From Ichthyophonus hoferi (Eukaryota; Opisthokonta; Ichthyosporea; Ichthyophonida; Ichthyophonidae): a stretch of 17,017 bases of DNA. Position numbers and translations under genes: made by a program. Of this stretch, positions 9,714-17,017 are shown piece after piece. Under the pieces are notes generated by a model. That model did not search any database and was not told the DNA's origin. It saw only the letters and a program-made list of their open reading frames with translations. Position 1 is the first letter of the stretch. Each line of letters starts with the position of its first letter. The stretch covers positions 277,172-294,188 of the forward strand of contig NAOQ01000026.1 of the NCBI GenBank assembly GCA_002751075.1, written 5' to 3'.

Positions 9714-10351
9714 AACAGAAAGATACCCACAAGCAGCCTGTGCGCATACAAAAATCTAACCTTGAGCTACCTCCCCGTGTTAATGTCACTGCAGTGTCAG
9801 CACCTACAAGTAAAAATAATTCTCCGGGGCATTCACCACATAGGTTTTCAAAAAGTTATGATTCACCAAACTTTAATATTAATAATGTTAATCTTAGTGA
9901 TGCATTTGATTTTAGAAGTTCTCCCTTCTTTTCTATCCGAAGAGCACATTCTGATGCAACGACGACGACACCGCATTTATCACCTCCCAAGATAAATGTT
10001 GATCCACCAGCAATACAAAAATGTTTAATGGATATTCAATTATCCGACAAGAGAGGAGTAGAAAGAGAGTGGAACATGAATGATACAAAGCTACCACAGG
10101 TGGATCATAATGCTAACCAGTTGAAAATAAATGAAATCAAGAAGCTTAGACAGTTAAATAAGCATCAGCTGTTAGTTACCATGGAGAAATTGAATGAAGA
10201 AATTATAAAATGTAGTACAGAACTCATGCTATGTATTGCAGAAACAGAAGAATTAAGAATGGAATATGACAAGGCGAAGAGGATGATGTTGATTCATATG
10301 CATCGTTCCCCTCGTTCTCCTCGGCATGTGTGGAGTCATCCAGTGCCCTAG
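9569..10351 (+). CDS. Uncharacterised Ser/Pro-rich protein with C-terminal coiled coil, 260 aa, intronless
   Basis: The longest open frame in the window, with codon use far from the random AT-rich background. An in-frame TAA at 9554-9556 supports the ATG at 9569. Residues 1-180 look disordered: Ser, Asn and Pro rich, with several SP sites, a RxxSxP-type 14-3-3-like motif near the N terminus (RCASNP, 6-11) and RRAHSD at 124-129, a basophilic-kinase-like site. Residues about 184-243 form a predicted coiled coil (IKKLRQL, MEKLNEE, ETEELRMEYDKA), followed by a basic SPRSPRH tail. No signal peptide or membrane helix was seen. The LNEE...EELRMEYD stretch faintly recalls the coiled coil of schwannomin-interacting protein SCHIP1, too weakly to name it. 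Function unknown; probably a cytosolic scaffold regulated by phosphorylation (inference). Confidence 0.85.
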   Translation: MSSLSRCASNPAVRPVNKPRLTSSTNSLLLDESEFESISLQNDPYIYVKQKDTHKQPVRIQKSNLELPPRVNVTAVSAPTSKNNSPGHSPHRFSKSYDSPNFNINNVNLSDAFDFRSSPFFSIRRAHSDATTTTPHLSPPKINVDPPAIQKCLMDIQLSDKRGVEREWNMNDTKLPQVDHNANQLKINEIKKLRQLNKHQLLVTMEKLNEEIIKCSTELMLCIAETEELRMEYDKAKRMMLIHMHRSPRSPRHVWSHPVP

Positions 10352-10461
10352 CCTACACTTAATATGATATATCATAACATATAAATGTAATAACTACGAT
10401 ACAGCGAAATGAGAACTGCAATACAGTGAGATAATAACTATCACAAATGGGATGAACGTAT

Positions 10462-10467
10462 AATAAA
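10462..10467 (+). terminator. Polyadenylation signal AATAAA for the 260-aa gene
   Basis: An exact AATAAA about 110 bases after the stop codon, followed within 30-50 bases by T/GT-rich sequence, the usual arrangement of a cleavage and polyadenylation site. It supports a short 3' UTR. Confidence 0.5.
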
Positions 10468-11261
10468 TGTAACACCTTAAAAATTTGTTTTTACTGTCAT
10501 TTTGTTTTGTATTGAACTTGGTTATGGTTATATGAATTGTAAATATAAGTACATAGGTAGTATAAGCATGAGTGTAGCTGGGTCCTTTCCAATTTCTGTG
10601 TTTTTTTATATGTAGTTACTTAGTTTTCTTGTACTACATATTATTGCCCATCTATTGACATAACTGGATTTCATTTATAATAGATAAGGAATGTATATAT
10701 ATATTAAATATAAATGTATATATATTCCATTTTCATGTATGTGACACGATCAATGTAGTAATATTAAGCATTATATAGTTTAAAATATATTATAAAATAT
10801 AAAATACATCAAATAATATAAAATACATAATTTAGCAAAAACTGAGGAATACTTGTTCTTTAATGGCAATAAATCGTTGGTGATATTTACAAAAGAATTT
10901 GACAACTACTATAAATTAATATAATATGTAAATATATAAATAACATAAAATAGTATAATAATATATACCAATAAAAAGACATCAGATAAGATAGATTACT
11001 CTCTACTAAGAAGAATGACTGTAACCAACAGAATAAACTATAAGATAGATAATAAATAATATTTTGCGTTGAAATAGCTAAAAGAATAATAGGTCAACAA
11101 AAACAATTAATTAATTAGTATTATGATATATGACTAACTATAAAAGGATTGAACGAGATCAGGTGTTTTCTACTACTACAAATGCAGCAATAAATAATGC
11201 AAATTACAAATATAAGGATGCAATGTAATACAATGTCATATAATGTGATATAATATCATAA
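10468..11261. other. AT-rich intergenic stretch
   Basis: Dominated by ATATA and TAAAATA runs, including a short inverted pair around 10689-10730 (GGAATGTATATAT and ATATATATTCC). No coding signal or recognisable element. Confidence 0.4.
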
Positions 11262-11379
11262 CTGTCGCAAGTAATAAGTTTCTAATAGTGACGTCACCAT
11301 GGTGAGCTATTTTTATGTCGCGTATAGTTTGTCCACAGTATTTGGCTAAGATGCTTTGTAACTGTCATCTATTCATGAT
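11262..11379 (+). repeat. CRE-bearing diverged repeat, copy 1
   Basis: Landmarks in order: CTGTCGCAAGT, AGTGACGTCACC, GGTGAGC, AGTTTGTC, GTAACTGT and CTATTCATGAT. All recur in the same order and orientation at 12905-13041. The copies differ by many substitutions, so the duplication is old. TGACGTCA lies at 11289-11296. Confidence 0.75.
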
Positions 11380-11447
11380 CCATATAGAGCATTCACCAAG
11401 ATTTCCCATCAAATTTAACTACGAAGGAATGTTTTTTCCCCTATAGT

Positions 11448-11732
11448 AATGAAGAGGGTGAAGTAATTAATCCAGATCCTTCACTAGAGGCCAACTAGAC
11501 AAGCCTGATGACGCTATTCCTAATATTAACGATTGTAACCGTTTACTCACAACCATAATTAGATTGTATAGACAACATTGCACCTAGTAATTAATTAAAA
11601 ACCTTTTCATCTCTTGAGCAACAGACTGAGCTTTTACAAGAATTATCAAAACTTGCAATTTGTAGGTTACCAGACCACACACTTGAAATATTGTTAAATA
11701 TCCTTGATGTTAGTTCTTCTATCATGTTTTAA
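11448..11732 (+). pseudogene. Degraded coding-like region, family not recognised
   Basis: A pyrimidine-rich acceptor-like tract ending at 11446 is followed by consecutive open stretches in different frames. They read like real protein: one contains NEEGEVINPDPSLEA, a later one LLTTIIRLYRQHC, and the last ELLQELSKLAICRLPDHTLE. Amphipathic, helix-rich and acidic composition of this kind is unusual for random AT-rich DNA. No single frame covers the region, so it looks like a decayed gene piece or old exons rather than an active gene. I cannot assign a family. Confidence 0.4.
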
Positions 11733-11863
11733 TAATGTCTATCATTAATTAGCAGATATACGTGGTGAAACATCAATCTTAGGATAAATCTATATTTTGA
11801 ATAATGTAATATTAAATAACAATTTTGAAATCATGAGTGAGTAATGTTTTAAAGAGAAAGCTG

Positions 11864-12139
11864 TTAGCTATTGCGAAAAAGACGGTGACATTTATTACGA
11901 TTAGCATTTGAATTTTGTCTTTCATTATTATCTATCTGATGATAAGCAAAGATTAATTCCTTATCCGCAGTTTGAATCTCGCCTCTCTCTAGAGTTGTTG
12001 TTTCAGTTTGGTAGTTTATAATTGTCTTGACGCTGAGATCTAGACAGGTGTATGTTCTTTTATTTTTGCATTCCGTAAAGTCAACAGAACGTGAAGCACC
12101 GTCTTCATTGGCGATTCCGGTTATATCTGGAATGTAAGT
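11864..12139 (-). other. 91-codon open stretch without start codon, possible exon or relic
   Basis: Preceded on the minus strand by an acceptor-like TTACATTCCAG (about 12127-12137) and ending in TAA. It contains ITGIANEDGASRSVDFTECK followed by RTYTCLDLSV. The F(T)...TYTC.xxV pattern faintly resembles the end of fibronectin type III or other beta-sandwich ectodomain repeats. Length alone is not decisive in a window this size. No donor or partner exon was identified. Confidence 0.25.
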
Positions 12140-12904
12140 TCAATCCAGGTGGACGTATCTTAAGATTATTAGTTGTTCTTTTCTAGATTCCTTAGGCATA
12201 GTTTAATTGACCTAAATAGTATAGTACAGTAGTTTCATGTGCTTTGATCAGACGCTCACTTTTTAATTACTTACTTTCTTAATTTCTAATTTTGAATCTA
12301 GTCATTCATATGTCAAGAACCGTGATGAATGCTAGTACAGTTAGCTTTCTTTTATACTTTTACAGACTATAGAGCCCAGAGCACTAAACGCGTATATGAA
12401 AATATCATACATGTTTCCTGTAATCATAAATTCCTGATTGATTCGGGTACATGTTATTGATGGTATCGTGGTGTGCTTAAAGTACGATGTTTCTACTGTT
12501 AGTTAACAAGATTTCTTACTAAAATTATTAAGCTAATACTCCTACCTATTAACTTGTATGAATGTCAAAAGATGCACATTAATAATATATATATATGTAA
12601 AAAACAATGAAAGCTATACTTGGCTATTTTGTTAGTCCTTGTTCCCGTTGCCCTTGGCACTGTGGAGTTGTAGAGACCTTGTGAGTCATTGGATCGGAGA
12701 TCATTGCCAATTATTAAATCATCTTACGATCACGATTAATGGTTAAAATTAACGGTTTTAACATGTGTTAAGCAGTAAGCATGGAATAACGCTGCATAAA
12801 TAAGAGTACTGTTCAAGACAATAAATTGTTCCAAAGATGGCAGTACTTATTATTTCTGTTTATGAGTAAACCTTGATCTTAGGATAGAGCTAGGTTTAGA
12901 GAAA
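12140..12904. other. Intergenic stretch without a supported gene
   Basis: Holds a 25-codon frame at 12607-12684 that begins MKAILGYFVSPCSRCPWHC and ends at a GTGAGT donor-like site (12681). It is discussed as a finding but not supported as a gene. Otherwise mixed AT-rich DNA. Confidence 0.3.
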
Positions 12905-13041
12905 GTTGTCACAAGTATTAAGTTCCTAGTAGTGACGTCATTGAAATTTAGTGACGGCACCTTAGTGAGCCGTTGGTTTGCCGCACACAGTTTGTCTGAG
13001 TATTTTTTAAGATTTTGTGGTAACTGTTACCTATTCATGAT
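12905..13041 (+). repeat. CRE-bearing diverged repeat, copy 2
   Basis: Same landmark order as copy 1 (TGTC.CAAGT, AGTGACG.CACC, AGTGAGC, AGTTTGTC, GTAACTGT, CTATTCATGAT). It is about 20 bases longer because the AGTGACG segment is doubled here. TGACGTCA lies at 12933-12940. Distance from copy 1 is about 1.64 kb. Confidence 0.75.
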
Positions 13042-13715
13042 GTAATTCTATCTTTATCCTATGTTATCTTGACATCGGGTTAGGGTATATATATACACAG
13101 GTCACAGACGGGTTCTGAGGGATGGGTTTTGAGCTGATTTCTTCTGTATTTATAATGTAAGTAAATATTTAATAAAGCATTGAGGGCTGCCTCATCTATG
13201 GTCATTGCAGTTATAGGAGATTAGAAGTTCTACATTTTATGTATCTCGGATTTCTTTCATAATATATTGAAATATCAAGTAATATCATATATTAACGTCA
13301 AAAAGAAAAAAACGATAGCAATATGAGATAATATATAATTATATATACCAATGACTAGGCATAATTAAAGACAAATTAAATGTACTGATTAGTTGACGAT
13401 TAAAAAGGATCGACGCGATTAATCGTATTTTGGCATTAATCGTAGAAATTAATAGTGAATTAACATCTAATACATGCGATTAATCAACAATTAATCAATG
13501 ATCAGCCAGATTTAGTCTTGGTCGGATAAACTAATCCGTGACCTAATACCCTATCGATTGCAAATTCTTTTAGTGAGCCGCCGTCTTTCGTAATCTTTTC
13601 AAACATAAATTTAATTTATGTTTTATTATTATAATAATTCCAACTATAATAAACTGAGCAAGAAGGAGCAGGGTCATACCTTGCCATATACAATATCTAT
13701 ATTTATATATTAAAC
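13042..13715. other. Upstream flank of the ubiquilin-like gene
   Basis: AT-rich DNA containing an AATAAA near 13171 and, at 13400-13500, a cluster of ATTAATC motifs including the palindrome GATTAATC at 13417-13424 and 13478-13485. The cluster sits 220-300 bases before the start codon and could be homeodomain-type sites (inference). No TATA box stands out. Confidence 0.35.
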
Positions 13716-16700
13716 ATGAAGGTCAACGTGAAGTGTGCTTCTGGTGAGAAGGCGGAGATAGAGATAGAGTCCTTGTCCCTTAAGGTATGTATAGTGAATG
13801 TGGTTTTATCAATCTTTAATAGCATTGCCATGTGTTTCTATTTAAATAGAGTATGGTCTTTATCTTTCAGAAAGATGTATTATATTATTCTGTATCTAGG
13901 AGTATTATGCATATGTTATTATTATCACAGGGTCTTGCTATGTAAAGCAATACTACCCTATTACTACAAGGAATATCATTTAAGCTTATACATGTCAATA
14001 CTTGTGTTCATCTATATTTTTATTTTTCCCCGCCAACTACATGAAAAGTTCCTTTTCTTCATAGAGAAATAACTATTATATATATATATATTCATGTTAA
14101 GTAATATACTTACAGTGGCATTATAGGTAGCTGACTTTAAAGCCATCCTAGAGAGGAAAACCAGGGTCCCTGCCTCCGAGCAACGTAAGTGGCTAGAGTT
14201 TTAAAATTTAAAATTTAAAATTTATTCCTATTGGGTAAGGTAATTTCCTTGCGAACCCGTATTCCAATTATAGTCTCTTTATAGCCCCTCTTCTTCTTTA
14301 AAATTATTTATAATTTAATAGTATGCAAAGGGATATATATATATAATAGTACATAGATACCTCTGTATACATACCAAACTATTACTATACAGCCTATTGT
14401 AGGGGTATTTATAAGGTCATCTGCACTTCAACACACTCCTATTGCCCTATAACATACTACTAATATATTAGTATATAAAGGAGTAGAGCATTATAGCACA
14501 GATAGGCCTCTAGTCATCATCTGAGTTAATTCCTTTCATTCCTCTCCTTCTTATTATACCTCTTTCTCTCTCTTTGCTTCCACCCCACTCTCACTTTCTT
14601 CTTCCCTCTCCCTATAGTATATAATTACTCCCATGTCATGGTACTTCTATCTACATCTCAATTCAATTTTTCAGTTATATTACAATATATATATACGCCT
14701 ACTATACCTTATAGTAAACTGTAGCCATACCTCATCCTACTGTATAATCATCACTAATAGTATGTAATGCAATTCTATATGCTTCTTTGTTAGTTTGACT
14801 GGTTATTATATTATATTATATTGTACCATAATGTATCATGATATAGTAATTTACAGTATACGATAATAGAGCATCATACAATATTATATAATATAAAGTC
14901 GTATAGTAATAATAATAATAGTAGTAGTAGTAGTAATAATAGTAATAGTAATAGTAATAGGCTATTATCACATACGATATATGTTCAGATTTTAATTAAT
15001 AACTTAACAAATTATTACCTCTAGGCCAGTAATTTACCTTTGATTACCCATTAATGGCCATCCCCACCAATCAGGCCTAATTGTGACAGGCCACGTACTT
15101 AAAGATGAGGATGAAATGGGTAAATATGACATCAAGGATAATTGCGTCATACACATGGTCCGGGCCGCTGCCCCGCGACCCGTCCCGACCCAAAATAATC
15201 CGGTAGATTCGGTAAGGTATATAGGGTATATGTCTAATTATATGGTCTTATATATATTAGAATAGTACCAGTTATTACATTCTCTCTGAGATAACATAGT
15301 TTTACACTATATACATATACCTATATATACCCACGTTATCTCTTGCTATTGCTTGAATGTTATTGGCTAATACATTTTAATTTCACGTGACAGGCTGCTT
15401 CCCCTGCATATATGGGAGCTAATGCAATGGGAGGGATGGGAGGTAAGGACCAATAAGAACAGGGATATTGATATTATAAAATAACAAAACAATTATCACA
15501 AAGTATTTATATTTGGAATATGACGTTTTTATATTTATATACGGTATAATATTATATTAGTACTACATGTATATACTCCATATCATGTTATAGTATGTTA
15601 TAATATATAGTACTATGTAATATTATTTAGGACTATATGTATGTACTGTATAATACTATGCTATACTATGTTATAATATATAATACTACTGTATAACATT
15701 ATTTAGGACTATATGTATATACTGTATAATACTATGCGATACTATGTTATAATATATAATACTACTGTATAATATTATTTAGGATTATATGTATATACTG
15801 TATAAAGAATACTATGTGTTACTATGTTATAATATGTATTTATATATATTTGACCTACCCTCTATTTTCCAATCAGGTAGAGACTCTCGTTCAGACATCC
15901 TGCAATTATTGGCTACCAACCCCCAGGCCAGAGCAATAGTAGGTGAACCTACCTACTATATATAGTAATTATTACATACTATATATGGTTATATATATAT
16001 GGATCCGTAGAGCAATAGTAAGTGGACCTGCTTGCCTTATATATTAATGAATACATACCATATATGGATATTATGTAAATGATAACTTACATTACAGTGT
16101 AAAATTTAATTTATAATATAACTATTTCCTCCTATTGGTTTATCTCAGATCGAGGCCATGCTATCTGACCCTCGGGCTGTAGAGGAAATGCTTCAATCAC
16201 CTGAACTAGCCAATGATCCTGTTGCACAGGGGATTTTTAGGGCTTTAGTGCAAAACCCTGAGGCCATGCGTGGGTAGGTAGTACATATATATAGGTTAAG
16301 AGCTACTATATATGGCTATGATGATGTCTGTATAAACCAATTCCTTTCATAATATCATATACTATAATATAATAAAACTATCTTCCAATGGTTGCCGTTA
16401 TTTAAATTTTAACAGCTATTACCAATCATATCTCTACAGTGCCTTGGAGACATTAACTAGTGGTGGAGCAGGTAGACCACTACAACAACATGTGAGTGTA
16501 TGTATAGGGTGTATAGGGTATATATACTATCATACTCTTATACTATATATTATTATCCGATTATCCTATTATCCTATTATCCATTATCCTATTGTTTTAT
16601 CACACTATTAGTCTATTGTGCTATCATCCTGTCATTCTACGCTCACACCCACCAACCTACCCCTATCTTTCTATATATAGATATATACGTCACAGGAACT

Positions 16701-16836
16701 ATCCAGTACCCTAGAGGCGATTACGTCTAATTTGGGAATTGTTGGACCGCCTCAGCAGCCAGTGACGTCACACGCGTTTGCAAATGCATTCATGGCGACG
16801 TATACTGTACTGTCTCATGCAGGACAGGCTACAAGG
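13716..16836 (+). CDS. UBQLN: Ubiquilin / Dsk2-family ubiquitin receptor, first eight exons (partial at 3' end)
   Basis: Exons 13716-13784, 14127-14184, 15075-15211, 15394-15442, 15877-15938, 16149-16273, 16440-16491 and 16696-16836, all with GT..AG introns. They join into 231 uninterrupted codons and end at a donor (GTAGGT at 16837), so the gene continues to the right. Residues 1-73 are a ubiquitin-like domain: RLIVTGHVLKDED and YDIKDNCVIHMV align with RLIFAGKQLEDG and YNIQKESTLHLV of ubiquitin. I45 and H69-M70-V71 occupy the I44 and H68-L69-V70 patch positions that dock on proteasome receptors and UIMs. A short Pro then Gly/Met linker follows (74-105). Residues 109-185 hold STI1-like helices with repeated NP/DP elements (LLATNPQARA, MLSDPRAVEEM, LVQNPEAMRG). 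Family role: shuttles ubiquitylated clients to the proteasome and chaperones membrane proteins. The C-terminal UBA domain would lie outside the window and is unseen. Confidence 0.9.
14185..15074. other. Largest visible intron of the ubiquilin-like gene
   Basis: An 890-base intron between GTAAGT and the acceptor CCACCAATCAG. It contains AAATTTA units at 14203-14225, a pyrimidine-rich patch at about 14530-14610, a 16-base perfect palindrome (TACTAATATATTAGTA, 14458-14473) and TAA/TAG trinucleotide repeats at 14908-14960. No nested gene or RNA was recognised. Confidence 0.6.
14908..14960. repeat. TAA/TAG trinucleotide microsatellite
   Basis: Alternating AAT, AGT and AGTAAT units inside the second intron of the ubiquilin-like gene. 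Confidence 0.85.
15557..15843. repeat. Intronic minisatellite, about four units of 70-76 bp
   Basis: Unit starts (TTAG followed by GA or TA, then CTATATGTAT-like) fall at 15557, 15627, 15703 and 15779, giving periods of 70, 76 and 76 bases. The two central units are nearly identical; the outer ones have diverged. The array ends about 35 bases before the acceptor of the ubiquilin-like exon at 15877. Confidence 0.85.
16763..16770. promoter_or_regulatory. CRE-like TGACGTCA inside a coding exon
   Basis: Exact consensus within the eighth ubiquilin-like exon, encoding part of PVTSH. It is probably a by-product of coding sequence; listed because the same 8-mer recurs three times elsewhere in the window. 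Confidence 0.2.
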
Positions 16837-16927
16837 GTAGGTGACGTAATTGTAAATTACGTGTAGAGGTGGGTAAGAAAGGGGTGAAATAAGAAAAGAG
16901 AATAAGAATGGAGGGAGCGAGAGTATA

Positions 16928-17017
16928 GTAATAATAGGAATAGTAGTCTAATAATAATCATGGTAATAATAGGAATAGTAGTCTAATAATAATCATGGTA
17001 ATAATAATAATAATAAT
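16928..17017. repeat. Perfect 35-bp tandem duplication plus TAA run
   Basis: Units at 16928-16962 and 16963-16997 are identical, and a third unit begins at 16998 but dissolves into a TAA run at the window edge. It lies in the intron after the last visible ubiquilin-like exon. Perfect identity points to recent origin. Confidence 0.85.

Noticed and set aside
13076-13087. GGGTTAGGG, telomere-like
   Set aside because: Only one and a half units; too short to be an interstitial telomere array.
13716-14072. 118-codon continuous frame from the ubiquilin-like ATG
   Set aside because: After codon 23 it reads into an intron: a GTATGT donor follows 13784, and only the spliced product matches the ubiquitin-like domain.
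15943-15948. Alternative donor GTGAAC for the ubiquilin-like exon at 15877
   Set aside because: Using it puts the next exon out of frame; the GTAGGT at 15939 gives continuous STI1-like sequence.

Overview
This is AT-rich eukaryotic nuclear DNA with intron-split genes, canonical GT..AG introns of roughly 170-890 bases, many microsatellites and minisatellites, and no bacterial or organellar features. The exon-encoded proteins resemble animal families: a drebrin-like/ABP1 actin-binding protein and a ubiquilin/Dsk2-type protein. The AT-richness and short introns would suit a compact early-branching animal genome such as a demosponge, but that placement is an inference and the species is not identified.

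Layout. (1) 1-3819, minus strand: the first eight coding exons of a drebrin-like protein. The ATG is at 3819 and the gene runs off the left edge. An ADF-homology domain is followed by the IMEKV..ASGA.YS.H segment typical of animal drebrin-like proteins and then a long Glu/Arg-rich helical region. (2) 3820-9568: about 5.7 kb with no gene I can defend. It holds diverged repeat pairs, a 25-27 bp minisatellite, a possible membrane-helix exon and a 300-base island with internal direct repeats. (3) 9569-10351, plus strand: an intronless 260-residue gene, unrecognised, Ser/Pro-rich with a C-terminal coiled coil and an overlapping upstream ORF. (4) 10352-13715: about 3.4 kb of intergenic DNA with two diverged copies of a 120-140 bp repeat, both carrying TGACGTCA, and degraded coding-like stretches on both strands. 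(5) 13716 to the right edge, plus strand: eight exons of a ubiquilin/Dsk2-family protein with a UBL domain and an STI1-like region. The 3' part, where a UBA domain would be expected, lies outside the window.

The three genes show no common pathway: actin/endocytosis, unknown, and ubiquitin-proteasome shuttling. Exons of the two multi-exon genes were assembled by hand from splice sites, phase and family similarity. Both join into uninterrupted frames (308 and 231 codons visible), which strongly supports them. I found no clear new biological system. The items most worth checking are the GGGTA array abutting a splice donor, the CRE-bearing repeat pair with nearby gene relics, the collinear repeat pairs at 4.9-7.3 kb, and the unrecognised single-exon gene.
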